From an uncultured Clostridia bacterium (GTDB taxonomy: Bacteria > Bacillota > Clostridia > Christensenellales > Borkfalkiaceae), in assembly GCA_947595585.1 (NCBI GenBank), contig CANQET010000003.1, forward strand, positions 78,926 through 142,925: a stretch of 64,000 nt of DNA. Reading direction: 5' to 3'. The notes below the pieces were generated by a model, which had not been told where the DNA came from, did no database searches, and saw only the letters and a list, made by a program, of their open reading frames with translations. Shown piece by piece: positions 1-8,808 of the stretch (its first letter is position 1; every line of letters begins with the position of its first letter). A program made the translations under genes and the position numbers.

Positions 1-518
1 CCCGTCTCGTGCACGTGCTCATCCCCGTCCTCGTGGGCTTCGTGATGCTCGTGTTCGTGCGCTTCGTGGTCGTGATGTTCGTGATCGTGGTGCCCCTCGG
101 GCAGGGGGGCGAGCGTACGATCCCGCAAGACGAGGTCGCAAAGGTACCCCGCCGCGGCGCCCAAGAGGAGCTTGATCCCGATAAGGACCCCCACCGTGAT
201 GAGTTTTGGCTTCCACGCGAGGGGGGAAAACAGGAGCACGATGAGGGCTTCATCGCTCGTTGCGAGAAGTACGGCGACGAGCGTCCCCAAGGTGATGTGG
301 CGGTGGCGATAGAGCTTGGAGGCCATCACCGAGAAGCCGCACATCGGCACGATCCCGAGCGCGGCGCCGATGAGAGGCGCCCAAGGCCCCGTCAGTGCAC
401 GGCGAGGCTTGCCGACGTCCGTCTCATGCTCCAAAAGTTCGATGAGGATATAGAGAACGAGCAGGAAGGGCATGAGCTTGAGCGTGTCGAAAAGCGCATC
501 CAAAACGACATCCCACAT
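1..518 (-). CDS. ArsP_2-like heavy-metal exporter (putative manganese/arsenic efflux permease), 5' part only
   Basis: Reading leftward from an ATG at 518, the frame stays open to the window edge and gives about 172 residues; the 3' part lies outside. The N-terminus (MWDVVLDALFDTLKLMPFL) begins a first membrane helix followed by an ILIELLEH motif. Next come a PLIGAALGIVPMCGFSVMAS stretch and an LGTLVAVLLATSDEALIVLL stretch. These match the pattern I know for the ArsP_2 family (10-helix putative metal exporters, often labelled manganese transporters). After the third or fourth helix there is a His/Glu/Asp-rich loop (HDHEHHDHEAHEHEHHEAHE), a likely metal-binding cytoplasmic loop. I chose 518 over the ATG at 523 because a GGGAGGG site lies 8 nt upstream of it and because the 523 frame stops after about 43 codons. 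The gene has its own promoter. Substrate is not determinable. Confidence 0.8.
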   Translation of the reverse strand, partial: MWDVVLDALFDTLKLMPFLLVLYILIELLEHETDVGKPRRALTGPWAPLIGAALGIVPMCGFSVMASKLYRHRHITLGTLVAVLLATSDEALIVLLFSPLAWKPKLITVGVLIGIKLLLGAAAGYLCDLVLRDRTLAPLPEGHHDHEHHDHEAHEHEHHEAHEDGDEHVHET

Positions 519-547
519 GGCATTTTCCCTCCCTTTTTTTCTCTAAA

Positions 548-576
548 ATCATACCGCATTTCGGCGGCTTTGTCAA
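548..576 (-). promoter_or_regulatory. SigA-type promoter of the ArsP_2-like gene
   Basis: On the minus strand TTGACA (576-571) is separated by 17 bp from TATGAT (553-548). It lies about 30 bp upstream of the start codon at 518 and downstream of the terminator of the preceding ABC ATPase gene. Confidence 0.75.
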
Positions 577-595
577 CTGTTTTCCCCAAAGATAA

Positions 596-627
596 GAGCG
601 CTTACCCGAGGGGTAAACGCTCTTTCG
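596..627 (-). terminator. Hairpin terminator after the ABC ATPase gene
   Basis: An inverted repeat with arms AGAGCG(C)TTACCC and GGGTAA(A)CGCTCT around a short loop lies just past the stop codon at 640. On the minus strand only a short, imperfect T-rich tail follows (CTTATCTTTGG), so termination strength is uncertain. Confidence 0.6.
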
Positions 628-639
628 TGAGAAAAGTTT

Positions 640-2076
640 TTACTTCTGTTCTTCGTTTTCCTGAGGAGCTTCGGCGGGAGCCTCTTGAGGTGCTTCTTGA
701 GGAGCCTCTTCGGGAGCGGGAGCGGGAGCGGCGGCAGCGGCTGCGGCCTCTTGCGCCTTGCGCTTCTCTTCCATCTTCGCATCGCGCTTCATCTGCTTCT
801 TCATCTCTTTGGTGACGACGCGCGCCGCCTCGATCTGCGCCTGCATATCCTGCGGCGTAGGCGGAACGAACGCTGCCCCCTCTGCATTTTCGGGGATGAC
901 GTCGTAGTGCTCATCGCGGGCAAGCATCGTGGCCTCGGTGTAGCCGTCGAAAAGGTGGATGTGACGGGCGTCGAAGGCAAGCTCGATCGTATCGCCGAGG
1001 TTCACACTGGCACGCGAGGAGATCTTCGCGACCATCTGCGAGACGCTGTCGACGACGGTGTTCTTCTCATTCTTGTAGTCGAGATCGCAGTAGATCTGCA
1101 TTTCGGCGCCGAGCTTTTCGATGACTTCGAGCTTGGCGGTGACGACCGTCTCGGGAGAAGTGGAGATGAAGTTCTGATCCTCGTGGATATCTTCGGGACG
1201 AACGCCGAGCGTGACCGTCTTGCCCGTGTTCACATATTGATCGAAGTTCTTGATCTTGGAGACGACCGACTCGGGCAGCGCGATCTTGTTGCCGCCGATG
1301 ATGTTGACGTACGTCTTATCGCCTTCCTGCGTGATCGTCGAATCCTTGAAGAAGTTCATCTGCGGCGTGCCGATGAAGCCTGCGACAAAGAGGTTGATGG
1401 GATAATCATAGAGGTTCTGCGGCGTATCGACCTGCTGCATGAAGCCGTCTTTCATGACAACGATACGGGTGCCCATCGTCATCGCTTCGATCTGGTCGTG
1501 GGTGACGTAGATGAACGTCGTCCCAAGGCGGACATGGAGCTTACTGATCTCGGTACGCATCTGCGCACGGAGCTTTGCATCGAGGTTGGAAAGGGGCTCG
1601 TCGAGAAGGAAGACCTTGGGCTCGCGGACGATCGTTCTGCCGAGCGCAACGCGCTGCCGCTGGCCGCCGGAGAGCGCCTTGGGCTTACGGGAGAGGTAAT
1701 CGGTGATGCCGAGGATGGCCGCCGCCTCTTTCACGCGCTGATCGATGACTTCCTTGGGCACTTTGCGCAGCTTCAAGCCGAAGGCCATGTTGTCGTAGAC
1801 GGACATGTGCGGATAGAGCGCGTAGTTCTGGAAGACCATGGCGATATCACGATCTTTGGGGACGACGTCGTTGACGAGCTTGCCGTCGATATAGAGTTCG
1901 CCCGAGGAGATCTCTTCAAGACCTGCGATCATGCGGAGCGTCGTAGACTTGCCGCAGCCGGAAGGGCCGACGAAAACCATGAATTCCTTATCACGGATCT
2001 CGAGGCAGAAATCGAAGACGGCCTGGTTGCCGCCGGGATAGACCTTATTGATGTGTTTCAGTACAAGACCGGACAT
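640..2076 (-). CDS. ugpC: Sugar-type ABC transporter ATPase (MsmX/UgpC family) with a long low-complexity C-terminal tail
   Basis: 478 residues. The Walker A motif GPSGCGKSTT is at about 37-46, the signature LSGGQRQR near 136-143 and a Walker B with DEPLSNLD near 160. C-terminal TOBE/OB-fold regions (GVRPEDIH, HLFDG) are typical of MsmX/UgpC/MalK ATPases, which energise several carbohydrate importers. The family is usually about 365-375 residues. Here some 90 extra residues follow, first a charged helix rich in Lys/Arg/Glu, then an Ala/Pro/Glu-rich tail with APQE-type repeats. The start at 2076 is set by GGAGGAAATT directly upstream; an in-frame TTG 12 nt earlier would overlap that site. There are no permease genes nearby, which fits a shared ATPase serving transporters encoded elsewhere. 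The gene symbol is a family-level assignment; the sugar is unknown. Confidence 0.9.
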   Translation of the reverse strand: MSGLVLKHINKVYPGGNQAVFDFCLEIRDKEFMVFVGPSGCGKSTTLRMIAGLEEISSGELYIDGKLVNDVVPKDRDIAMVFQNYALYPHMSVYDNMAFGLKLRKVPKEVIDQRVKEAAAILGITDYLSRKPKALSGGQRQRVALGRTIVREPKVFLLDEPLSNLDAKLRAQMRTEISKLHVRLGTTFIYVTHDQIEAMTMGTRIVVMKDGFMQQVDTPQNLYDYPINLFVAGFIGTPQMNFFKDSTITQEGDKTYVNIIGGNKIALPESVVSKIKNFDQYVNTGKTVTLGVRPEDIHEDQNFISTSPETVVTAKLEVIEKLGAEMQIYCDLDYKNEKNTVVDSVSQMVAKISSRASVNLGDTIELAFDARHIHLFDGYTEATMLARDEHYDVIPENAEGAAFVPPTPQDMQAQIEAARVVTKEMKKQMKRDAKMEEKRKAQEAAAAAAAPAPAPEEAPQEAPQEAPAEAPQENEEQK

Positions 2077-2105
2077 AATTTCCTCCAAGGATAGATTGTA
2101 AGAAT

Positions 2106-2134
2106 ATTATACCCCGAACCTCGGAAAAATGCAA
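2106..2134 (-). promoter_or_regulatory. SigA-type promoter of the ABC ATPase gene
   Basis: On the minus strand TTGCAT (2134-2129), a 17-bp spacer and TATAAT (2111-2106) sit about 30 bp upstream of the start codon at 2076. Confidence 0.75.
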
Positions 2135-2189
2135 TGGGCAAATTTTACAAACATGCCCCGCAGGATTGTATATTTTGCACAATCGTCCC

Positions 2190-3240
2190 GCCCCTACGCA
2201 GTCCGAAAGCCCTACCCCCATCGGGGGGAGGGGGATCAAGGGGGTGGGGCGGCAAAGAGGTGAGTACGCAGTCCAACCCCTTGCTTCCCCTCTTAGGGGA
2301 AGTACCCGCGCCAGCGGGGGATAGGGTTTCAAAAACCCCTCAGCCGCGGCTTACGCCGCGACAGCTCCCCTACAAGGGGAGCCAAGGGTCGCTCGTGATG
2401 CGCCCCGTCGGTCATCCGCCCACCCCCCTACCCCCCTCCAATGGAGGGGGTGTCTACATCATTTCGAACGTTAGTGAGAAATCTCAAAGTCGAGATTCCT
2501 CGGCTCACGCCTCGGAATGACGTACTATTGTGCCCCTACGCAGTCCGAACCCTCATTCCGTGAAAGCAAGTACGCAGTCCGCCTACCCCCTCCGTGGGAG
2601 GGGGATCAAGGGGGTGGGGCGGCAAAGAGGTGAGTACGAAGTCCAACCCCTTGCTACGTTTTCAGGGAAGCCCCTACGCAGTCCAACCCCTTGCTTCCCC
2701 TCTTAGGGGAAGTACCCGCGTCAGCGGGGGATAGGGTTTCAAAAACCCTTCAGTCACGGCTCACGCCGCGACAGCTCCCCTACAAGGGGAGCCAAGGGTC
2801 GCTCGTGATGTGCCCCGTCGGTTTCCCGCCTACCCCCTCCGTGAAAGCAATTACGCAGTCCGCCTACCCCCTCCGTGGGAGGGGGATCAAGGGGGTGGGG
2901 CGGCAGAAAGAAAAATACGAAGTCCAACCCCTTGCTGCGTTTTCAGGGAAGCCCCTACGAAGTCCAACCCCTTGCTTCCCCTCTTAGGGGAAGTACCCGC
3001 GTCAGCGGGGGATAGGGTTTCAAAAACCCCTCAGTCACGGCTCACGCCGCGACAGCTCCCCTACAAGGGGAGCCAAGGGTCGCTAATGATGGGCCCCGTC
3101 GGTTTCCCGCCTACCCCCTCTGTGGGCGGGGGGGTCTACGTCATTTCGAACCCCGTTAGGGGTGAGAAATCTCAAAGTCGAGATTCCTCGGGCTACGCCC
3201 TCGGAATGACGTACTATTGTGCCCCTACGAAGTCCGCCTC
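2190..3240. repeat. Intergenic repeat mosaic 1 (modules A, B, C)
   Basis: About 1.05 kb without a gene, made almost wholly of short palindromic modules. Module A (about 50 bp) has the core CCCCCTCC-N3-GGAGGGGG followed by a G-rich tail; it occurs at 2208-2260, 2578-2637 and 2866-2905 and inverted at 2415-2452. Module B (about 120 bp) is a row of five hairpins (the first is CTTCCCC/GGGGAAG and the last GGCTCCCC/GGGGAGCC); three almost identical copies lie at 2278-2396, 2687-2810 and 2967-3086. Module C (about 65 bp, with ends like GTCATTTCGA and TCGGAATGAC) is at 2457-2524 and 3139-3211. Linkers repeat phrases such as CCCCTACGCAGTCC. No open frame here has a plausible start site and protein-like composition. 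Confidence 0.9.
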
Positions 3241-3257
3241 ACTCAAAGCGCAAGCAA

Positions 3258-3287
3258 TAGAAAAACTGCCGCGCAGAAGCGCGGCAG
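3258..3287 (-). terminator. Intrinsic terminator of the seven-domain lipoprotein gene
   Basis: On the minus strand the stem CTGCCGCGC/GCGCGGCAG closes a TTCT loop and is followed by TTTTT, about 20 bp past the stop codon at 3307. It is a textbook intrinsic terminator. Confidence 0.9.
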
Positions 3288-3306
3288 CCTTTTCTTGTGT
3301 TTTGCG

Positions 3307-6300
3307 TTAGGCGTTTTCGATCGTAACGATGATCTGGTCGTTTTGATCGGCTTCGGAGCCGTTGTGTTTCAGGGTGTATTTGTACTCACCCATGGTCACT
3401 TCAGTCGTCTTCGCGCCGCCTTCAGTCTCAAGAGGAGCATTCACACTGAGCTGTGCGCCACCATTGATCGTGTAGTGGCCCCACCACCACTTACCGTTCG
3501 GCCCGATCCCCGTGAAGTCGAACTTCAGGGTCGCCGTGCCGTCTGCAAGCGTCACGCTGCTGACTTTGAGCGTCATATCACCGGTTTCACCGATGAAGAC
3601 GATCGTTTCAAGTTCTTGCTGCGTGTAGCCCTTCACGCTCGCCGTGAGCACAAGGTAGACGTGGTTATCTTCGGCAGTGAGCGCAGCCTTGGTGAAGTCG
3701 AGCTCGGGAGCATTCGTATCCGTCATGATCATGCCGAGGGTTCCCCAGAAGTACTCCGCCTTGTTGCTCGAAGGATCGTAGACAAACTTGAACGTCTTCG
3801 TGCCGATCTTGAACTCTTTATCGTTCAAAGTCTGATCCGTAGGCTTGCAGCTTTCGGTATTGTTGTTGTCGCCGCCGATGCCGTCCGACGAATCGAAGTG
3901 GATCCCATAGGAACCGACAGTGAGCGCGGTGATATCGAGCGTCAACGTCCAATTACCTTCCGCAGCGGTGACCGTTCTCGCATATTTGTTGAGACGGTCC
4001 CAACCCATGCGGTCGAGATTATCGTTGTGCTGAATATCGTAGTAGACAACCTGCATATAGGCAGTAATGTCTGCATCGCTGCAATCCGCATAGGTACCCG
4101 AGAGGACAAGGTTGATCTTCTCGCTCGCCTCTTCGACCTTCGCACCGGTCACCGCATAGGTGACCTTCGTGATCTTAAGCGTAAGGTCGGAGCCGCTGGT
4201 CCCTGCAAGCGTGAACATCGTGCCTTTCGCGGCGATCGTCTTATTTATCGTCACGTTCTTGATGTTGCCATTGCCGCTGCAATCGCTTGCAACGATATAG
4301 CTTCCCGCTGCAGTCGAGGAAACATCGAGCGTTACGCTGAACTTACCGTCTTCCGCGGTAACGGTCGGCTGGAGTTTCGTCCAAGCAGAGCCATAGAGGT
4401 CGACGCACATCGTGCGCACATCCTCATCCTCAAGGAAGCTCTTAATTTGCTCGGCGGTGAAGGCCTCGGTCTCATAGGTGCCGTTCACGACAATGGCCGC
4501 CTTATTGTTGGCCGCAGTAAAATCAACACCGGTGACCGCATAATTGAACGTAACCGTCAGATAGATGCAGCCCCAATGTACCGTGTCGTAATTATCGGCA
4601 TAATTCTTGAGCTCAAAGGTACTACCAACTGCCTTCACGCTATTATCGGGGCAAGCCGTCGTGCTGAGCGTGAGATCGTCGGATCCGCCTTTAGGGCCGA
4701 AGCGGCAGATATACTCGCCGGGTGCAAGCCAAGTGACATCGAACTTCAAGGTCCAAGTCTTGGCCTCGGTATCGATGGAGATCCTTCTGATGCGATCTTT
4801 CGTCTTATCGAGGCTTAAACCACCAAACTGGAAGGGATAATTCGCCTGCTTGAAGTGATCCTTTGCGATCGCTTCGGTGACTTCGCCCGTGTAGGTACCG
4901 GAGAGCACGAAGAATGCTCTTCCGATCTCGTTCTCAAAGTTCTCGTCGGTGCCGTTGCCCTTATCGTTCATGAGCTCGAGCTTCGCGGACGTAGGCGCGG
5001 AGAAGGTGTAGGTGGGCACGATCGTGCTTTCGATCGAGAAAGTCACGTTGCCCCAAGTATAGATCGGGTCACCCTGCTTCTCACCGATCGGAGCGCCTGC
5101 CTTATACAGGTTCGTCCCAAGCTCAATGGTGAGTTGCTGGTTCCAGAGGTTGTAGTATTTGCCGCCGTCGCTATAGTTGTTCAAACCGTCGATGAAGAAG
5201 ATGCTGCCGGGCGTGAAGTAATCGCTCTCACCTGCCGTGATATCGATCTTCATCTCCCAGGTCCCCTCGCCCATCGAGAAGGTCCAACCGGTGCCGTCTG
5301 CACCCGTAGCGGTGCCGTTGATCTTGTGAATATCCATGCGGAGCGGAAGTGCCTTCAACGCGGCTTCCAAAGTCTCTGCATCATAGTTCGCGCAGGTACC
5401 TTTATAGAGAAGGTATACCTTGTCGCCCTGCTTCTCGAGCGTGAAGGCCGTCACCTCATAGGTGGCATCTTCGGGGATCTCGACATAAGCTTCCACGTTC
5501 AACTGCGTGTTGCCGTAGCCGTTCTTTTCGATCGTATACTTCTTATCGCCGAAGGTCACGGAAGAAGTAAATGCATCTGCATTCCATACGATATCGCCGC
5601 TACCGGAGTTATCTTCGCAAATGTAGTAGATCACGACCGGGACTTCGGTGACATCGATCTTGACGGTGAACTGCCCGTTCTCGGTGGTCACGGTCGTCGG
5701 GCATTCCGGCCAGCCCCAAGCAGCCAAGTCGCCCGCAGCTTTCGTTGCGGTGATACCGATAAAGAGCTCATTCTTGTTGTCATCTTCGAGCTTGCCCTTG
5801 AATTCTTCATCGGTGTAGCCCGTGAAGGTACCGGTGATCGTGAGGTAGACCTTATCGGCCGTCGCTTCAAGCGACATCCCCGTATAGGCGTGCGACTTGC
5901 CCGCTTCGCCGATATTGATCGTCAACGTACCGGATTTGCCGAGCTTCAACGTGTACTTCTTCGTGCCGAGCTCTTTGGTTGCGTTGGCATCTTCGGGGAG
6001 CGTCTTGATATCGCCGCTGCCGCTCTTGTCCATGCAGACGGAGAAAGGAATCGTGCCTTCGAGCGCGGTGATATCGATCTTCACCGTCCACGTGCCGTCG
6101 CTGTTCACTTCGACTTCGGTGGTCGTCTCCTGCCAAGTCCAAGGCTTTTCGCTGAGGCAGACGTTGGGAGCGAGGACGTTCTCGTTGGAATCCTTGAGCG
6201 CGGCTTCGAAGCCGTTCTTGGTGTAGCCAGAGAAGGTACCGCTTACGACCACGTAGACCTTATCCGCCGTCGCTTCGAGGGTCGCAGACGTATAAGCATA

Positions 6301-7182
6301 CGCCTCGGTGATCTCGCCGTCGTAAGGGGTGAAGGTGTAGGTGTCGCCGGCCATATCGTAGTAGACGATGTTGTCGCCGTCCATCACGGCAGCAAACGGG
6401 CTCAGGGACACTTCGCCCATTTCCTGATAGCCGACGATGTACTTGCCGATCGAAAGGAATTCGGCATCTACGAAGGCGGCATCGAGCTTGATCGCGCCGC
6501 GGTTGAAGTCGAGGAACTTCTCCTCGCCCTCTTCGCCCGAGCTGTAGACGCCGTCGGGCTCCGCCGCGTCACCGAGCGCCTTGCGGCCCGAGAATTCGAT
6601 GGAAGCTTCTTCCCCAAAGGGGATCGTGAGCTTATCGTTCTCGAGTTTGCCTGCGGTGCCGTTGAAGTCGATCGCGCCCTCTTCGGACACGGTGCCGTGG
6701 ACGCCTGCGCCGAGCTTCGCGGCGCCGCCCTTCTCCGTGAACATGAATGCGACGAAGAGATCGGTCTCATCGAGCATTACGGCAGCTTCGACATCGAAGG
6801 TCTTGCCGGCGTAACTTTCGCCGAGCTTGGCGCCTTCGGCTTCGCCCGTCCAATACCCGCTGTAATTATCGACGATCTCCTTCTTCCACTGTGCAGTGAA
6901 GGTGATATCCTTTGCGGGCATGACGTACTTCGCACCGGGGGCAACGTTCTTCGCGCCGTCGTTCCACGTCGTGAAGGTGTAGCCCTCGTAGGTGAAGGTG
7001 TTTTCCTTTACGGTGAACTCTTCACCCTCCTTGTACTTCTCCACCGTGGGAGCAGTACCCGTACCGCCGCCGGCGAGGTAGGTAACGGTGTAGGTCTTCG
7101 GCTTGGTGCAAGCCGAGATCACCGCCATACCGAGGCAGACGGAGAGCATCACCACCAAAAGGCGGATGATGTGCTTTTTCAT
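3307..7182 (-). CDS. Large lipoprotein with one InlB-type repeat and seven related beta-rich domains
   Basis: 1291 residues. A signal peptide ends in the lipobox VISAC with the lipid-modified Cys at 25. Residues about 30-100 resemble an Flg_new/InlB B-repeat (KTYTVTYLAGG ... GYTFTTWNDG ... DITFTAQW). The bulk is a series of about seven divergent ~130-residue units. Each starts with a strand like LEATADKVYLTITGTFTGYT, then an alpha/loop part, then a strand pair such as GQFTVKIDVTEV followed by a CMDKSGSGDI-like phrase. The last unit ends in YTIN, then YKYTLKHNG. I do not recognise the domain family. The protein is probably tethered to the outer face of the membrane; binding to a polymer or host ligand is a guess. 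The start at 7182 follows AGGAGGAAAGTT. It is monocistronic, with its own promoter and terminator. Confidence 0.85.
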   Translation of the reverse strand: MKKHIIRLLVVMLSVCLGMAVISACTKPKTYTVTYLAGGGTGTAPTVEKYKEGEEFTVKENTFTYEGYTFTTWNDGAKNVAPGAKYVMPAKDITFTAQWKKEIVDNYSGYWTGEAEGAKLGESYAGKTFDVEAAVMLDETDLFVAFMFTEKGGAAKLGAGVHGTVSEEGAIDFNGTAGKLENDKLTIPFGEEASIEFSGRKALGDAAEPDGVYSSGEEGEEKFLDFNRGAIKLDAAFVDAEFLSIGKYIVGYQEMGEVSLSPFAAVMDGDNIVYYDMAGDTYTFTPYDGEITEAYAYTSATLEATADKVYVVVSGTFSGYTKNGFEAALKDSNENVLAPNVCLSEKPWTWQETTTEVEVNSDGTWTVKIDITALEGTIPFSVCMDKSGSGDIKTLPEDANATKELGTKKYTLKLGKSGTLTINIGEAGKSHAYTGMSLEATADKVYLTITGTFTGYTDEEFKGKLEDDNKNELFIGITATKAAGDLAAWGWPECPTTVTTENGQFTVKIDVTEVPVVIYYICEDNSGSGDIVWNADAFTSSVTFGDKKYTIEKNGYGNTQLNVEAYVEIPEDATYEVTAFTLEKQGDKVYLLYKGTCANYDAETLEAALKALPLRMDIHKINGTATGADGTGWTFSMGEGTWEMKIDITAGESDYFTPGSIFFIDGLNNYSDGGKYYNLWNQQLTIELGTNLYKAGAPIGEKQGDPIYTWGNVTFSIESTIVPTYTFSAPTSAKLELMNDKGNGTDENFENEIGRAFFVLSGTYTGEVTEAIAKDHFKQANYPFQFGGLSLDKTKDRIRRISIDTEAKTWTLKFDVTWLAPGEYICRFGPKGGSDDLTLSTTACPDNSVKAVGSTFELKNYADNYDTVHWGCIYLTVTFNYAVTGVDFTAANNKAAIVVNGTYETEAFTAEQIKSFLEDEDVRTMCVDLYGSAWTKLQPTVTAEDGKFSVTLDVSSTAAGSYIVASDCSGNGNIKNVTINKTIAAKGTMFTLAGTSGSDLTLKITKVTYAVTGAKVEEASEKINLVLSGTYADCSDADITAYMQVVYYDIQHNDNLDRMGWDRLNKYARTVTAAEGNWTLTLDITALTVGSYGIHFDSSDGIGGDNNNTESCKPTDQTLNDKEFKIGTKTFKFVYDPSSNKAEYFWGTLGMIMTDTNAPELDFTKAALTAEDNHVYLVLTASVKGYTQQELETIVFIGETGDMTLKVSSVTLADGTATLKFDFTGIGPNGKWWWGHYTINGGAQLSVNAPLETEGGAKTTEVTMGEYKYTLKHNGSEADQNDQIIVTIENA

Positions 7183-7255
7183 AACTTTCCTCCTATAATT
7201 ATAATGTGCGCAAAAGGCGGGCTTTCATGCCGCCCACCGAACTGCGTCTGAATGT

Positions 7256-7284
7256 ATTATATTGCACTTTCATGGGTTTGTCAA
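7256..7284 (-). promoter_or_regulatory. Consensus SigA promoter of the seven-domain lipoprotein gene
   Basis: On the minus strand a perfect TTGACA (7284-7279), a 17-bp spacer and a perfect TATAAT (7261-7256) precede the start at 7182, leaving a leader of about 65 nt. Confidence 0.85.
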
Positions 7285-7410
7285 TAGAGAATTGCAAAAA
7301 ATGCAAAAAAATTCCTTTATTTTTGCCCGATTTCGTGCCTGCTTTTCCCTTTCTGCATGAAATTTTCATTTTTTTGCGTTCCCCCGCCGCCTGCAGGGCT
7401 TGTGTGGAAC

Positions 7411-7590
7411 GGGACGCGGCGAGACAGAGCGAGGCGGGACGGGACGAGACAGGGCGAGCAGACGGGCGGACGGGACGGACGGGACGGGGCGAGGCGAGGC
7501 GGGACGAGCAGACGGGCGGACGAGGCAGACGAGGCACGGCGAGGCGAACGTGGCAGGCGAGGCGGGACGGACGGGACGAGGCGGGGCGGA
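7411..7590. repeat. Degenerate pentanucleotide satellite (GRGRC-like), ~36 units
   Basis: 180 bp in which the plus strand is almost pure purine with a C at nearly every fifth base: units such as GGGAC, GAGAC, GAGGC and GGGGC, with occasional phase slips after GAGCA. A longer phrase, GAGCAGACGGGCGGACG, occurs twice. No gene is supported here. It starts about 130 bp upstream of the -35 box of the neighbouring lipoprotein gene. Confidence 0.85.
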
Positions 7591-7599
7591 ATGAAGTAT

Positions 7600-8806
7600 C
7601 GCCCTGCCCCCTTCGGGGCTAATTCCGTACACCACCCCCTCCGTGGGAGGGGGATCAAGGGGGTGGGGCGGCAGAAAGGTGAGTACAAAGTCCGAACCCT
7701 CATTCCGAACCCCGTTAGGGGTGAGTGAATCTTAAGATCCGCTCCCTCGGCTACGCCTCGGTCGGGATGAGGTCGCAAATGATGGGCTCCGTCGTTCGTC
7801 CCCTTGCTGCCCCTCATAGGGGAAGTACCCGCGTAAGCGGGGGAAAGGGTTTTGAAACCCCTCAGCCGCGTCTTACGCCGCGACAGCTCCCCTACGATTG
7901 GAGCCAAGGGACGCACGAGATGAGCTCCGTCGCCTCCTGCCCACCCCCCTACCCCCCTCCAATGGAGGGGGTACGTTCGGAATAAGCAATACGGGTACCC
8001 CGTCTACGTCATTTCGAACGTAGTGAGAAATCTCAAGTAGAATTAAGACTGCGGCGATGTTTCGACTACGCTCAACATGACGTTATTAGAACGAGATTCC
8101 TCGGCTCACGCCTCGGAATGACGTACTGATAGGCTCCGTCGGTCACCTGCCCACCCCCCTACCCCCCTCCGTGGGAGGGGGATCAAGGGGGTGGGCGGCG
8201 AAGAGGTGAGTACGAAGTCCGAAAGCCCTACCCCCTTCGGGGGGAGGGTGGCACGGCATAGCCGTGACGGATGGGGGGCAAAGGCTTCCAAATACGTCAT
8301 TCTGAACAGAGCCCGTTAGGGCGAAGTGAAGAATCGCATTAGCCTTAGCCTCATATTGTAGCTCATATATAGGATTAAGACTGCGGCGATGTTTACTTCG
8401 CGCTACGCGCTCGTGCCGCGCTTAGAGAATTAGAAATGCGCGCGGGGCGACTACGCTCAACATGACGTTATTAGAACGAGATTCCTCGGCTACGCCTCGG
8501 AATGACGTACTGATGTGCTCCGTCGCCTCCTGCCCACCCCCCTACCCCCCTCCAATGGAGGGGGTGGTGCTCTGTTCTCCAATGGAGGGGGCACGGCGAC
8601 GAGGCAAATACGCAGTCCGACCCTCATACCGCCCCGTGCGGGGCTTCTATTGTTTATCTAAGCACGGCACGAGCCGTTAGGCGAAGTAGCGTAGCGAGTG
8701 TATCTTAAGATCCGCTCACTTCGCTACGCTTCGTTCGGGATGAGGTCGCTCATCATGCGCGACAACGGGTACCGTCTTGCTTATCAGGAGCGACAACGGG
8801 TACCGT
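7600..8806. repeat. Intergenic repeat mosaic 2 (modules A, B, C, D and others)
   Basis: About 1.2 kb of the same palindromic modules with no gene. Module A is at 7630-7672, 8165-8200 and inverted at 7940-7972 and 8531-8564. Module B is at about 7800-7920. Module C pieces are at 8002-8030 and 8093-8123. Module D (CTCATNCCGA ... CGGGATGAGGTCGC type) is at about 7690-7770 and 8620-8750. The phrase CGACAACGGGTACCGTC occurs twice, at 8760-8776 and 8791-8807. An internal 56-bp core (8334-8389) is inverted relative to its copy at 34174-34229. Confidence 0.85.
8334..8389. repeat. 56-bp core, inverted copy of 34174-34229
   Basis: Bounded by TCGC at the left and GCGA at the right. Its reverse complement matches 34174-34229 at 52 of 56 positions. 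The right-hand flanks of both copies (from TTACTTCGC through GTGCCGCGCTTAGAGAATTA) run in the same direction, so only the core is flipped. Confidence 0.8.
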
Positions 8807-8808
8807 CA

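Noticed and set aside
640..2088. TTG start at 2088 for the sugar-type ATPase
   Set aside because: It overlaps the Shine-Dalgarno of the ATG at 2076, which matches family N-termini.
2278..3086. Regularly spaced near-identical units, considered as a CRISPR array
   Set aside because: The units are 120 bp with internal hairpins, the spacers are themselves repeats, and there are no cas genes. It is a repeat mosaic.
2134..3310. Open frames with Pro/Leu-rich products in the first mosaic
   Set aside because: They repeat the palindromic modules in translation; none has a usable start or a conserved product.
7206..7728. Several overlapping short open frames on both strands with Arg/Gly/Asp repeats
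   Set aside because: They are produced by the pentanucleotide satellite and have no ribosome-binding sites.
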